A DNA stretch of 64,000 nt from Flaccisagitta enflata (Eukaryota; Chaetognatha; Sagittoidea; Aphragmophora): contig OZ231128.1 in assembly GCA_965153355.1 (NCBI GenBank), positions 35,216,001-35,280,000 on the forward strand, written 5' to 3'. Shown in pieces: positions 33,016-46,215 of this stretch. The position numbers and the translations under genes are program-made. Numbering within the stretch: position 1 is the stretch's first letter; every line of letters starts with the position of its first letter. Under the pieces are notes generated by a model. It did no database searches. It saw only the letters and a program-made list of their open reading frames with translations, and had not been told where the DNA came from.

Positions 33016-33250
33016 TTTTTAGTCGCTGGCTAAGCGACTCTAAAAGAGTGTCCGTAGGTTGGAAAATAAGTTATGCGAAATTCCGGATGCCACGAAATCG
33101 ACTTGAATAGTGATTTCTGAGCACTACTACCCCTGCCCAGCCACATTACTACCCCCGTCCTGCCCAATACTGCTCATCCCCACCCACTCACATCACTACC
33201 CCTGCCCACCCGCCAGCGACGACTTACTGGCTGTGTATCCGGCCTCGTTT
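33016..33250 (-). mobile_element. HER, complete copy (CGCTGGC subtype)
   Basis: Hairpin AGTCGCTGGCTAAGCGACT at 33021-33039. The subterminal GCCAGCGAC at 33212-33220 is the exact complement of the arm GTCGCTGGC. The core has CTACCCCTGCCCACCC repeats and the end is GTGTATCCGGCCTCGTTTTT. The tetranucleotide tract is almost lost. Confidence 0.75.
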
Positions 33251-33818
33251 TTTTATTCTTTTTTATTTCACCATCTGTCTGACCGTTGTTATGCGACGTC
33301 TATCGTCTTCTCCGTCCATTTGCTTTTTAGGTTTTATCTGTGGTTGAACCCCGCAATAACGATGCCAAAGAATTAAAACAGAGGAAGGGACCAAAACTTC
33401 ATACCCATTTTAGGTGAATTTTTGTCATTCCTTAATGTGGGACGTAACGGCTCTTGCACTTTTACTTATCAAGAAATATTCTAAATGTCTCAGTAATTGC
33501 TTTAACGATCGCCATTGAGACAACCACTGGAAAACCCCGACCAATCTAACCATTATCTAACAGTCAACCTTTAACACTTGAATATGTTGTTAAATAGTGT
33601 CATAGCATAGTTATATCGTCTTCGAAGACGCACATTCGCGCTTGTTAAATATACCAATAAAGGCGGCTTTCGCCGACCGGAAAAAAGTCGTAAATGGGAA
33701 ACTTTTTTTTCAGTGCATGTTCTTACATGTGCATCTCATGATATCTGGTTGACTGCTTGCTTGTTTGTGTCATTCAATCTGTTTCTCTGTATCTCTTTTT
33801 TGGTCTTCCTTTGTCTTG

Positions 33819-33820
<2 letters not shown>
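33251..33820. other. Spacer, no gene supported
   Basis: Plain sequence. Contains the 12-bp palindrome GTCTTCGAAGAC near 33619. No domain-bearing frame. Confidence 0.5.
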
Positions 33821-33867
<47 letters not shown>

Positions 33868-33869
33868 CT

Positions 33870-33928
<59 letters not shown>

Positions 33929-33931
33929 GAA

Positions 33932-33975
<44 letters not shown>

Positions 33976-34047
33976 TTTGTGTGTGTGTTCTCTTCTTTCT
34001 TTCTCTTTCTCTCTCTAACTCTCTCTCTCTCTCTCTCTCTCTCTTAC
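33821..34047. repeat. Compound (GT)n-(CT)n-(GT)n-(CT)n
   Basis: GT at 33821-33865, CT at 33873-33923, GT at about 33936-33973, then CT to 34047. The Cys-Val and Ser-Leu frames are artefacts. Confidence 0.97.
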
Positions 34048-34520
34048 TCTCTCTAAAGTAGAGTAAAATGCAAAAGCCAGCGTCATAAAAGTTAGGGTCA
34101 ATTTGTGTAACATATTAACTCATCTATCATGTTACATATGGCTCTGAAATAGGATCAAGAAAATTATCGATTTTCGCGAAAATTCGGAAAAATAATAAAA
34201 GATTAAAAAATTCATAGCGCCAAAACTAATGATCGTAGAGACTTCTGGTTAGCGCCATTTGAAAGAGAAAAATAAGGTCTTTCTTAGCTATGAATATAAA
34301 AAAATGTATACTCCCAGCCCAAAAACGGCACAACTTCCGAAAATTGTCCCAAACCCAAAATGGAAAACTTTATTTCTCCCCTACATTTCAAAAAGTCGAA
34401 TTACGTAATTCGACTTTTTTCCAATTATTTCTTTCAGAGCTCTTTAAGCTTTGTTCCCCTGCAGCTTCACCCGTCCCTAATGCGTCTGTTTTATGTTTAT
34501 GTGCGCGTGTGCGTAAGTGT
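34048..34520. other. AT-rich spacer, no gene supported
   Basis: Includes the perfect palindrome at 34390-34419. Otherwise nothing recognisable. Confidence 0.5.
34390..34419. repeat. Perfect 30-bp palindrome without spacer
   Basis: AAAAAGTCGAATTAC followed directly by its reverse complement GTAATTCGACTTTTT. Able to extrude as a cruciform. Confidence 0.97.
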
Positions 34521-36301
<1,781 letters not shown>

Positions 36302-36494
36302 CTCCTTTTCTTTCCTTGTTTTTCTTTCCTTGTCTTCTATCTTTTTTACTGACTTTCTTTTTCTTGCTTTGGAGAGTACGTTGTTGTTTTGGCTTCGTGG
36401 TTGGTTGGTGAGTTTGTTATGTCACATGAGTATATCGGACAAAAGGTCGCCAAAACGTTGCGAGGTCCAATGTTAGGGTCTAATATCGCAGCAG

Positions 36495-36970
36495 GTGTGA
36501 GCGTGTTCACTTTGAGATGACGCAGCTGTTAGAGCGTGTGTTCACATTGATATAGCGAAGATATTTGGGCATAAGTATGTTCACTTTGAGATGGCGCAGA
36601 TGTTGGAGTGTGTGTTGACTTTGAGAGTGTTCGCTTGAAGATGGCGGAGATATAAGGGCGTATGTGATCACTTTAAGATGTTAGACCGTAAGGGTGTTCG
36701 CATTGAGATCACGCAAATATTAGGGCGCATGTGTTCACTTTAAGATGGCACAGATGACAGCGTGAGTGCGTTCACTTTAAGATCACGCAAATATTATGGC
36801 TTGCATGTTCAGTGAACATTGTTCACTTTTAGATGGCACAGACGTTTGGGCGTTTTAGTGTTCGCTTTAAGATTGCGCAAATATCAGGGCTTGCGTGTTC
36901 ACTTTAAGATGGCGCAGATATTTGGGCGTGAGTGATCACTTTCAGATGGCACAGATGTTAGAGTATAGGG
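36495..36970. repeat. Degenerate minisatellite, unit about 35-39 bp
   Basis: Recurring phrase GTGTTCACTTTAAGATGGCG then CAGATATTAGGGCGT. Starts at 36506, 36541, 36580, 36615, 36734 and 36771 give periods of 35-39. Units differ strongly, so the array is old. Confidence 0.8.
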
Positions 36971-37305
36971 CATCTGGGCCGCAAAAAGTGGCAGGCGTTG
37001 TTTTTTTTTCAATTGTCAAGAGAGACCTATTAGGTAAAGATAAGTGAGGGTTCATATATGAAAACTGAGCAAATTGCTGACAATAACCTTACAGATACAA
37101 CATCCGAAACATACAGGTCATGTAAAATCCGGACACAGAAAGGCTCAGCAAAAGACAGAGACAAATAGATATAGAGATAGACTGATAGACTGATAGCGAG
37201 ACAGACACACAGAGACAAAGAGAAAGAGGGAGTGACCGAGACCCCTTAGAATCGAATCAAATTTAAATCGGTGAGTCGAAAAAAACATATCACATAGAAT
37301 GTGAA
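36971..37305. other. Spacer, no gene supported
   Basis: Contains an imperfect AGACAGA/GATAGA patch at 37150-37225. Confidence 0.5.
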
Positions 37306-37435
37306 AACAAGGCCAAGTAGGCCAGTAGGTGCGACGTGTGGATCGTCGAACGAATGCGTTACCGACCAACCGACAGACCGACCGACAGACCGACCGACAC
37401 AGCCAGTTGTAGAGGTGCTTTGTCGCACCTAAAAA
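37306..37435 (+). mobile_element. HER, GGTGCGAC subtype, complete
   Basis: Starts AACAAGGCCAAGTAGGCC, with the subterminal AGGTGCGAC at 37327-37335. A GACCGACCGACAGACC-type tract follows, and the hairpin AGGTGCTTTGTCGCACCT at 37413-37430, then AAAAAG. The hairpin arm GTCGCACCT is the exact complement of the subterminal motif. Confidence 0.85.
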
Positions 37436-37549
37436 GAGGAAGATAAGCAGAGAAACGGTTAACAAAATGGCATCCTCTTGGTTCGTCTTTAAAAGTTTTA
37501 TAAACGAACTCGTATCAAAAGACACCCCTTGCGAGTGCAGTGAAAAATT

Positions 37550-37775
37550 AACAAGGCCGGACACACGGCTACTCCAGTCGCGTGCGGGTGGGCAGGGGCT
37601 GTAATTTAGTGCACTTGATCATTTGAGCAGGAGCAGTGAGGCCAAAGACCGCAAAAACCCAAAAAAAGTAAAGTGTGACGGACCGACGGACGGACCGACG
37701 GACGGACCGACGGACGGACCGACGGACGGACCGACAAAGCGGGGTGCTGAGTCGCGTAGCACGCGACTAAAAAAA
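37550..37775 (+). mobile_element. HER, complete copy (CGCGTGC subtype)
   Basis: AACAAGGCCGGACACACGGC, the subterminal AGTCGCGTGC at 37576-37585, core GGGTGGGCAGGGGC and GAGCAGGAGCAGTGAGGCC. A (GGACCGAC)n tract follows, then the hairpin AGTCGCGTAGCACGCGACT at 37750-37768 and TAAAAAAA. Confidence 0.85.
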
Positions 37776-38345
37776 CGATGGTCTTCGTTGTGCTTCCTCT
37801 TTTGACTTTTTTTTCTTCTTTTTTTTTATTGTCCGTTATCAGTGTCCATTGCCTTTTAAAATGAAACTTCGAACACCATAAATACGTTTGAAAAAAGACA
37901 CAAAGATAAAGAGAGAGGAAGAGATTCACTCTTCGCTGCTTTACATGTCGTCTGTTGTTGGAAGTACGAATGACAAATGCAAGTCGCTCTCGTTGTATAT
38001 TTACGACGCGACAAACGCGACGCGACGACCGCCGCCAAGCGAGAGCCAACGATAACGACGTTGGTAGCTGTCCTGTTATTCTTTCGCTTTATCCCCTTTT
38101 GCTTTTTATTTTATCTGCAGAGAAATGAATAAAGATGATGACAGGTCTACAAGAAGATGTAATGGTCTTGCCAGACTGCCAGGTAAGAAAACCATGGCCG
38201 AGGGAAAAAAGAAGTGGGAGGGAAAACTACGGGTTAGAGGGTCGGCGGTGCTAGTTGTCTTTTACTCTTTTTATATTGTGACTTGTGAGGGTTTGTTAAT
38301 TGTAGGTGCAGCTTTTAAGAGCGGCAGACCTGAATTGGGCGCAAA

Positions 38346-38356
<11 letters not shown>
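37776..38356. other. Spacer, no gene supported
   Basis: Plain sequence with CG-rich GACGCGACGAC words near 38020. No recognisable frame. Confidence 0.5.
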
Positions 38357-38431
<75 letters not shown>

Positions 38432-38452
38432 AGAGAAAGAGAGAGAGAGAGG
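38357..38452. repeat. (GA)n microsatellite
   Basis: GA run with GAAAGA interruptions at its right edge, preceded by a short GTGTGTGT. Confidence 0.97.
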
Positions 38453-38590
38453 GATAAGAGCAATCAGATATCGAAAAACAGATTGATGGATTTCTCTATC
38501 CATCTTAGATGCTGTTCAAAGAGGGAAAAGGAAACACTGAATCGTATAAAAATAATTTCGTTGTATTCTTCTTACATTCCACTAGTCCTC

Positions 38591-38729
38591 TTTTTAGGTG
38601 CGACAAAGCACCTCTATAGCTGGCTGTGTCCATTGGTCGGTCGGTTGGTTGGTCTGTCGGTCGGTCTGTCGGTAACGCATTCATTCGACGATCAATACGT
38701 CGCACATTGTTGGCCTACTTGGCCTTGTT
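38591..38729 (-). mobile_element. HER, GGTGCGAC subtype
   Basis: Hairpin AGGTGCGACAAAGCACCT at 38596-38613, a GGTCGGTCGGTTGG tract and GTAACGCATTCATTCGACGA. The subterminal GTCGCAC is near 38699 and the copy ends TTGGCCTACTTGGCCTTGTT. About 139 bp and close in sequence to the copies at 37306 and 47191. Confidence 0.85.
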
Positions 38730-39175
38730 CTCTAATTTTTTGTCGCGAAATTCGCCATAATCCCACAAATGACGCAAATTCAGATTTAGCGTAGACTCGT
38801 TCTTTTCATGCGAGGACGTTCAACTTGAAACGGATGATTTTGTTTTTGTTTTTGTTATTTTGACGATTGACAGATGTCGTTCATGGCATCAAATATTCAA
38901 TGGTAAGGCCGCTTTCGCGTCATTTTACCGCCGGTTGTTGTTGCTCGAAGTTGAAGACGAGAGTTTCTCCGCTGCGGAGCGATGGAAAGAAGAATATTTT
39001 GTTATGATAACTGTTTTTGCAAGTATTTCTCGGTACAAGTTCGCAGTATTCAATGTACGGCGATGAAGGACAGATGTTAATTTAAGAAATTCTAACAAGT
39101 GTGACTGTGTTAGCATGGCTCGGACAAAGATCCATTTGGTGAAGGGCTACCCTTAAACTACAGTTAAAGTACACT
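38730..39175. other. Spacer, no gene supported
   Basis: Short open frames of about 65 codons on both strands without motif. Near the right edge TTAAACTACAGTTAAAGTAC begins a short repeat that resumes after the inverted-repeat element. Confidence 0.45.
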
Positions 39176-39520
39176 TACCGTATTTCCTGTAATTAGCGCC
39201 CCAGGCGCTTTTGAAATTGAAATGAAACATTGTTATTTTTAACCTGCAATTAGCGCCCCCCTAATTTGCTCATACATAGGGTATTTTCTATTAAAACATC
39301 ATTATTTCACAAATTTTTTACAGATAGAGTAAAACATTAAAACAGAATATTCTGCTGCAAAACATGCTATTTTCACAAGAATTTTACCCAAAAAACCTTT
39401 TTTACAATAGATTTTAAAAGGTTTTTTTTCAAAAACATACTATGTCATGAGATTATTCTTTCATGAAAAGGGGAGGGGGCGCTAATTAGAGGGGGGCGAT
39501 AAATGCAGGAAATACGGGTA
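39176..39520. mobile_element. MITE-like element with CCGTATTTCCTG inverted ends
   Basis: The left end CCGTATTTCCTGTAATTAGC then GCCCC, and the right end GGGGCGATAAATGCAGG then AAATACGG, are inverted copies. The 345-bp interior is AT-rich, with a second inner pair of GCGCCCCC and GGGGGCGC words. It interrupts a TTAAACTACAGTTAAAGTAC-like repeat that is present on both flanks. No coding capacity. Confidence 0.75.
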
Positions 39521-39787
39521 AACTAAAGTTACAGTACAGTTAAATTACAGTTTAAGTATCCGGCCTTGTTACCATTGGCTTGGTGCTGAGAACAACCAAA
39601 AGCTACACACATCAAACACACGCGACGTTGGTAAAAAATAAAAAGAGAACGATGAGGCGAGAAATTATTTGACCATGTCTTTCCTAAACCCATTTGACAC
39701 TCTCGAGCCCATTGCGTCTGTCACCACATCATGACGCGGGCAACGACGAGAAAAAAAGAGAGAAAGATGAAGGAAAAGTGAGGGTGG

Positions 39788-39794
39788 GGGAGAG

Positions 39795-39887
<93 letters not shown>
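39788..39887. repeat. (GA)n microsatellite
   Basis: About 100 bp of near-pure GA. A HER-like end TATCCGGCCTTGTT lies upstream at 39555-39568. Confidence 0.97.
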
Positions 39888-39889
<2 letters not shown>

Positions 39890-40022
39890 AAGATTGGCTA
39901 AGAGATAGAAATAGTGAACGAGACAGTCACATTCGAGTAGGGTTGATGAAAGGATAGCAGTTAGTGAAGTCTGGCGACAACGTGAAAACCAGACTAAATA
40001 AGACAGATGGAGATCAGTTTTG

Positions 40023-40025
<3 letters not shown>

Positions 40026-40112
<87 letters not shown>
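40026..40112. repeat. (GA)n microsatellite followed by (CAGA)n
   Basis: Pure GA for about 87 bp, then CAGACAGA units to about 40151. Confidence 0.97.
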
Positions 40113-40117
<5 letters not shown>

Positions 40118-40151
40118 ACAGCTCAGCAGACAGACAGACAGACAGACAGAC

Positions 40152-40691
<540 letters not shown>

Positions 40692-40734
40692 GGGAGAGAC
40701 AGAGAGGGGAAAGGATATAAAAAACAAGTAGCGG

Positions 40735-40966
40735 GGTTACAATTTCGGCGCGGACGGGTAGGCAGGGGCGTCTTAATCACATCCGCACCCACCCCAACCG
40801 AACACAAGTATAAGTTGTAGTATAGGTTATAGTATAATGCGCATTTTACCACTTTCTGACTAGTCCTCATGGACAGAAGGACCGGAGAACCGACGAAAAA
40901 CCGCATCGACACATCGACAAACCGACGGACAAAGCCTCTTATGGAGTTGCTAGTCCGCGACTAACA
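40735..40966 (+). mobile_element. HER, diverged copy
   Basis: GCGCGGACGGGTAGGCAGGG near the left edge, a weak CGACGAAAAACCGCATCGAC-like tract and GACAAAGCCTCTTATGGAGT. The closing TTGCTAGTCCGCGACTAAC is shared with the CGCGGAC/TTGCGGAC subtypes. The AACAAGGCC end is worn. Confidence 0.6.
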
Positions 40967-41835
40967 GGTGTAACACAATTATTGGAACTCAGATAAATGT
41001 CCATCAAATCTATATCATGATAGTCTGATAGATATTGATATACAGTTTTCACCATCAGGTAAAGGATAAAAAAAACTTTATTTTTATTTGATTTTACCAT
41101 CATAACAGTCTCTTATGCTAAATTATAAGGAAACTATATGCCTAAACATTGAAAACTGATGAAAAATCGAGGAAGGGTGTTGTTGTCTTGTGGTTCCCTT
41201 CATTAGAAATTGTTTTTGACTTTCCACTTAAGCTTTAGAAAAAAAAAAATTCAAAAGATTAACTTTTTTCAAAATCATTGAAAGGTGCAGGGTAATACTC
41301 CTTTTTAGGCTTCCCCAGCGGCGCTCTTCTTTACACATGTTTCACCATCAGGTAAAGGATAAAAAAAACTTTATTTTGATCATGATTTTTATCAATTTTG
41401 GTTTAGTCAAGTGGAATTTTATCAATTTTAGCAAAGTCATGTTATGGTAAAAACAGTTATGGTAAAAATAGTCATGATAAAAACAGTTTTATCAAAATCA
41501 TTAGAAAATCACCATGAAATTCACTTATCTTTGAAACGCTGTAAAATCTAAATGAATAAAGTTACAATAACCAGATTAATCTCATTTTGAAAAGCTGTTT
41601 TTACTCTTTCAAATGCGACCGATCCGCGTATGGTAGCTCAATTCATTAGGTACAGCGCTCTTCCAAAGTTTATGCTTATTTTCAGGTTGGAACTTTTTTT
41701 TTCAGATAATAAATCAAAAAACAAATGTGGCAATCTGTAATGAACTGAAACTACTAAAATCAACCAGATACATATCAACCAGATACATATATTTTCATAT
41801 TTGTAAAAGATAAACGGCAATCCAATAGCCGACAA
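40967..41835. other. AT-rich spacer with a 38-bp direct repeat
   Basis: TTTCACCATCAGGTAAAGGA plus its continuation to ACTTTATTTT occurs at 41047-41084 and identically at 41340-41377. Between and after them ATCATGATTTTTATCAATTT-like words recur. No gene seen. Confidence 0.7.
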
Positions 41836-41952
41836 TTGGGCAGGAGCAGTGATGCCAAAACTGCTCAGAATTCAAAAATGTGACGGAACGACATACCGAC
41901 ATACCGACCGACCTACCAACTGACATGGCAAGGTGTAAAGTTGCGTATTCTT
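41836..41952 (+). mobile_element. HER, degenerate copy
   Basis: TTGGGCAGGAGCAGTGATGC core, then GTGACGGAACGACATACCGA and GCAAGGTGTAAAGTTGCGTA. This is the interior and start of the hairpin end of a HER. Both extreme termini are worn. Confidence 0.55.
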
Positions 41953-42111
41953 GGTCCAGTTCCAATTATTGTGTTCCACCTGTTAAAAAGACAGCCCTGC
42001 TGAAAGGAGTAAAACGGAAAAACAGGAATAACACAGGACAGAGGAAGAGGAAAAAAGGCAGAGGAGGAGACGAAAAGAGAAGAAGTGAAAAGGCAGAAGA
42101 TGTAAAAGAGT

Positions 42112-42142
42112 AGAAGGAGGAGGAGAAGAAGTATAAGAAGAA

Positions 42143-42173
<31 letters not shown>

Positions 42174-42208
42174 AAGAAGAAGAAGAAGAAGAAGAAGAAG
42201 AAGAAGAA

Positions 42209-42240
<32 letters not shown>

Positions 42241-42302
42241 AGGAGAAGAAGAAGAAGAAGAAGAAGAAGAAGAAGAAGAAGAAGAAGAAGAAGAAGAAGA
42301 AG

Positions 42303-42335
<33 letters not shown>

Positions 42336-42418
42336 ACGAAGAAGAAGAAGAAGAAGAAGAACAAGAAGAAGAAGAAGAAGAAGAAGAAGAAGAAGAAGAA
42401 GAAGAAGAAGAAGAAGAG
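42112..42418. repeat. (GAA)n microsatellite, about 300 bp
   Basis: GAA triplets with rare GGA, TAA and CAA variants. Poly-Leu and poly-Phe frames on the minus strand are artefacts. Long GAA tracts can form triplexes. Confidence 0.98.
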
Positions 42419-42561
42419 AGGAATGAGTTGTGAGGAACTTCAAATTGTCTGTCATTTTAGATAGATGTCCTTCTATACGCTTCACGCTCCATGTCAAATT
42501 TCTTACCACTTTCAATCTGTGCGTACGTGTCCATGTGCCTACGTGCGCACGTCTTTATTTT

Positions 42562-42563
<2 letters not shown>

Positions 42564-42646
<83 letters not shown>
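42564..42646. repeat. (GT)n microsatellite
   Basis: Pure GT run of 83 bp, then GT-rich imperfect sequence to about 42690. Confidence 0.98.
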
Positions 42647-42647
<1 letters not shown>

Positions 42648-42833
42648 CAGTATGTATGTGTTTTTGTGTGTGGCTGTTTGTATTTGTGTGTCAGTGGGCG
42701 TATCTTAAAAGGTGTGTTTTAAAGACGCGCAGGACCACAGGGTAGACTGATAAGCCAAGGAGGGGGTTTCGTAATCCCAGTCATGCAGCAAAAGAAAAAG
42801 TAGTTACAAAAGCGTTAGATGGTCAGCTGTACC

Positions 42834-42975
42834 CGATGGCTTCTGGCCGATGCCCCTATGTTAGTGTGTGTGAAGAAAATATGGTCATAGGAGTAGCTCA
42901 AATCTAAGTCTTGAGGCTGAGATTTGAGCCCCGTGGCTGAAAATTGAGCCTCGAGCCTCGAGACTTCTGGCAAGA
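42834..42975 (+). mobile_element. GAE remnant
   Basis: CCGATGGCTTCTGGCCGATG and CCCCTATGTTAGTGTGTGTG resemble the GAE left module. TTGAGGCTGAGATTTGAGCC and GGCTGAAAATTGAGCCTCGA resemble GAE array units in inverted orientation. Heavily worn. Confidence 0.45.
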
Positions 42976-43253
42976 AAATGATCTTTCAGTTGACTATCCT
43001 TATTGATCTAGTGCTTGTTGCAACAACCATGATAGTGGTCACTGCCTTCACCTCTGCCCTGTTTCGCGATAAGCCATCTCAAGGTGTATTTTCTCACTTA
43101 GATTTTCATGTGACTATTTTGGGACAGACAACCCATTGACACACTTGACATTTTCTTGACATATCACGAACCATGATGTGACAATCAACATGGTGGGGAA
43201 AAATCCCTTTGCGATGGCACGACCACTAAAGAGAGAAAGGACCCAGGAAAAAG

Positions 43254-43255
<2 letters not shown>

Positions 43256-43349
<94 letters not shown>

Positions 43350-43388
43350 AACGAACTGATGGACAGACGGGCAGACAAAAACATAGAA

Positions 43389-43447
<59 letters not shown>

Positions 43448-43474
43448 TGGACAGACAGAAAAAAGAGAGAAAAA

Positions 43475-43517
<43 letters not shown>

Positions 43518-43562
43518 TTAGAAAAAAAGAAAGGACAAAAGAAAGAAAGAGAGAAAGAAAGC

Positions 43563-43638
<76 letters not shown>
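43256..43638. repeat. Compound (GA)n-(GACA)n-(GAAA)n
   Basis: GA at 43256-43347, GACA at about 43390-43445 and GAAA at about 43474-43638. Three purine-rich motifs follow one another on one strand, giving a 380-bp strongly strand-biased block. Confidence 0.98.
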
Positions 43639-44445
43639 AGGAAAAAATGACTAAAAATGAAGTGGGTACGAAGATAGATTTGCACTGTTCCTGCCATCTT
43701 TTTCTTGGTCTAGGCACAATACACCTTGCAAAACGGATCCAAGAATAAGCGAAATCCGCCTAAAACAAACATGAAATACTTTTTCCTTAATGGCATTTAT
43801 TTTTATTTTTTACAGACCATAACAGTAATCCTCATTCGTTACGTCTAACTATACACAAAACAGGCCAAAGCTTCTAGTTCTAGCATGATGGTGGAAATTG
43901 AAGGTAATGGGAGCATTGATGATAGTTTGGTGATATTTTTTTTAACGATTTCTAACAAACAATTGAGGATTTTGATTAATTTCCACACATTAATGTTTTT
44001 TATGGTTTCTAACAAACGGCATTTACAGCCTACAGGTGTTGATTACGATTCTTTGTTATCTCATTAGACGTAGATATCAAATGTTCGCCATGGAAATTCT
44101 TTGTCCAGGGATAGAATAACTCGCAACAGTTCCTAAACCAATAGAATCTCGGTGGCAATGTTGGTACCATTTCCCATACAAGTAGCGCATGTTAAAACTT
44201 CAAGTATACCTCGATTATGAATGAAAGGAAAACTTTTCTCTCGTGAATGATGATTCAGTATTCAGATTCAGTCCGAAAAAAGATTCAGTGGCCTTCGCCG
44301 AAATATGTGAATTGTTGTTGCTTTTAAAGAAATGTTAACCCTTTGGAAAAAAATTTCATGGTGAATAAAAAATGGAAAGTGAAGAAAACTAAATACTATT
44401 AAACGTGAAGTAAACTCATAATCATCAAAGGATTATGTTGAGTAA
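43639..44445. other. Spacer, no gene supported
   Basis: AT-rich sequence. AATTTCTAACAAAC/TTTCTAACAAACG words recur near 43950 and 44005. No recognisable frame. Confidence 0.5.
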
Positions 44446-44849
44446 AACAAGGCCAACACCTATAAGTCGCGTGCAGGACATAATTAGCTTAAGATGACTT
44501 AAATTGAGTTTAAATGACTCAAGGTGACCTGAAATGACTTAAAATGACTTAAAATGACTTTAATGACCATATTGACCTTATTGACTTTAGTGACTTAATA
44601 TAATTTAATATGACTTAAAATGACTTAGAATGACGTAGAATGACTTAAAATGACTTAAGATGACTTAGAATTAATTATAATGGCATTTGGAAAGGAGCTG
44701 TGAGCCCAAAAAGCTTAAAAACACCAAAAAAGTACCAACCGACCGACCAACCGACCGACCAACCAACCGACCAACCAACCAACCGACCAACCAACCGACC
44801 AACGGACCAACGAAGCGGGGTGTAGAGTCGCGTAGCACGCGACTAAAAA
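44446..44849 (+). mobile_element. HER, mid-length copy with decamer array
   Basis: AACAAGGCCAACACCTATAA, the subterminal AGTCGCGTGCAGGAC and an array of AATGACTTAA-type decamers (about 44500-44675). AGCCCAAAAAGCTTAAAAAC and a GACCAACCGACC tract follow, then GTAGAGTCGCGTAGCACGCG hairpin, ACTAAAAA. Same terminal wording as the long copies at 17397 and 27511, on the opposite strand. Confidence 0.85.
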
Positions 44850-44987
44850 CTGAAAGGAAAGCACATGAATTTGTCAAATACCCCTGAAGGTGATTGGTCA
44901 GAAAAATATTTTGGGTAAAAAAAAGTGAATAATACAAATGAGGTGTAGCTCACTTTTGGGCAAAACAGACACAAACAAGTGATGCCG

Positions 44988-45171
44988 GGTCACAGTGTTA
45001 TTGTGGATGGGTAGGCAGGGAGATCCAACCTCCATCCACACCCTATGACCCCCACCCCACACGCACACACACACACACACAGAGCATCTAAATGCTCGTT
45101 TTTCTAAGGAATGATCCAATGGATAGACAAAGCATTGTATAGAGCTGTGTGTCCGCAACTGAAAAAGCCGA
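44988..45171 (+). mobile_element. HER, degenerate copy
   Basis: GGATGGGTAGGCAGGGAGAT core, a (CA)n tract at 45060-45079, GACAAAGCATTGTATAGAGC and the closing GTGTGTCCGCAACTGAAAAA. The left end is worn. Confidence 0.55.
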
Positions 45172-45468
45172 AAACCAAAGTTACAGTGACTTGCTAAACG
45201 CAATTGACAACAGTTCTTTCTAAAAACGCCGACGATTCATGATGAAAAGAACGATAAAATATTCATCACCTAATGTTTACGAATTCCAAATACGTTGGAT
45301 CGGAGTAAAACGTGCATCTTTTAAGACGTTTCAGAATTAATATTTTAGAGAGGAGGCTGCTATGTACTGATCCCGTTGATCTTTAGCAAATTTTGGGTTC
45401 CCCACGAGAAATTTTGTTCCTCTTCTTTTGTTTAAAATAGATATTAGAATAAATAGTGGTTTTTGAGA
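45172..45468. other. Spacer, no gene supported
   Basis: Plain AT-rich sequence between two HER copies. Confidence 0.5.
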
Positions 45469-45578
45469 AACAAGGCCAAGTAGGCCAATAAGGTGTGATT
45501 TGTGGATCGTCGAACGAATTCGCACCAACAGACAGACCAACCGACGGACACAGCCAGTTATATTGTCGCACCTAAAAA
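45469..45578 (+). mobile_element. HER, GGTGCGAC subtype, short
   Basis: AACAAGGCCAAGTAGGCCAA, the subterminal AAGGTGTGA, GATCGTCGAACGAATTCG, a short CCAACCGACGGACAC tract, then ATTGTCGCACCTAAAAAG. The first hairpin arm has been lost, and the subterminal motif has also drifted (GGTGTGA). Confidence 0.8.
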
Positions 45579-45584
45579 GGCAAA

Positions 45585-45782
45585 TGAGTAGTCGCTTGTG
45601 GATTGGCAGGGCCAGTGCGTGGCTTGGCGGGGACTGTAACATGGCGAGACAAGGGCAGGGCAGGGGCATTTATGCTCAGAAATAGCGCGTTTCCGACCTT
45701 CCGACGGGCGGACGGACCTTCCTTCCTTCGGACCTACGGACACACTCTCTATAGAGTCGCCCAGCAAGCAAAACGGGCGAAA
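45585..45782 (+). mobile_element. HER, degenerate copy
   Basis: AGTCGCTTGTGGATTGGCAG as worn subterminal motif plus core, GGGCAGGGGCATTTATGCTC, GACGGGCGGACGGACC tract and TCTATAGAGTCGCCCAGC at the right. It lies directly after the preceding copy. Confidence 0.5.
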
Positions 45783-46053
45783 TAATGAAACGGCCACGAA
45801 ATGTTGCAGATGTGTTGCAGCTCAAAATTGCCGCATCTTGGGTGGGATTTGGCTTAGTGAATAATTGTGGCTAAGGACCGGGCTGAGCGCGGCTGAGCGA
45901 GCACTTTTGAGGTTGTAAAATATTTCCAGCGCCCATGACCGCAAGAGCGCTCATCCATAAGAACCCATCACAGAACTTCTTCTCCCTTAGCTTCTTCTTC
46001 ATCTGTACTTGTTTCTTATTCTACTTCTCCCTCGTCTCGTTCTTGATTTCCTC

Positions 46054-46215
46054 TTTTTAGTCGCGGACGAGCGACTCTATAAGAGGCTTTGTCCGTCCGT
46101 CCGTTGGTCCGTCCGTTGGTCCGTTGGTGAGCACGAGTCGAAAAGTGAGAAAACGCATATTTCCGGCCCTGCCCACCCGTCCGCAACTGGTATTGGCCGT
46201 GTATCCAGCCTTGTT
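46054..46215 (-). mobile_element. HER, short copy, abutting the next
   Basis: Hairpin AGTCGCGGACGAGCGACT at 46059-46076, GAGGCTTTGTCCGTCCGTCC, core GCCCTGCCCACCC, the subterminal GTCCGCAACT (one mismatch to the arm) and the end GTGTATCCAGCCTTGTT. The closing T run is shared with the start of the copy at 46214. Confidence 0.85.

Noticed and set aside
41913-42515. 200-codon poly-Leu frame as a membrane protein
   Set aside because: Minus-strand reading of (GAA)n. Hydrophobicity is an artefact.
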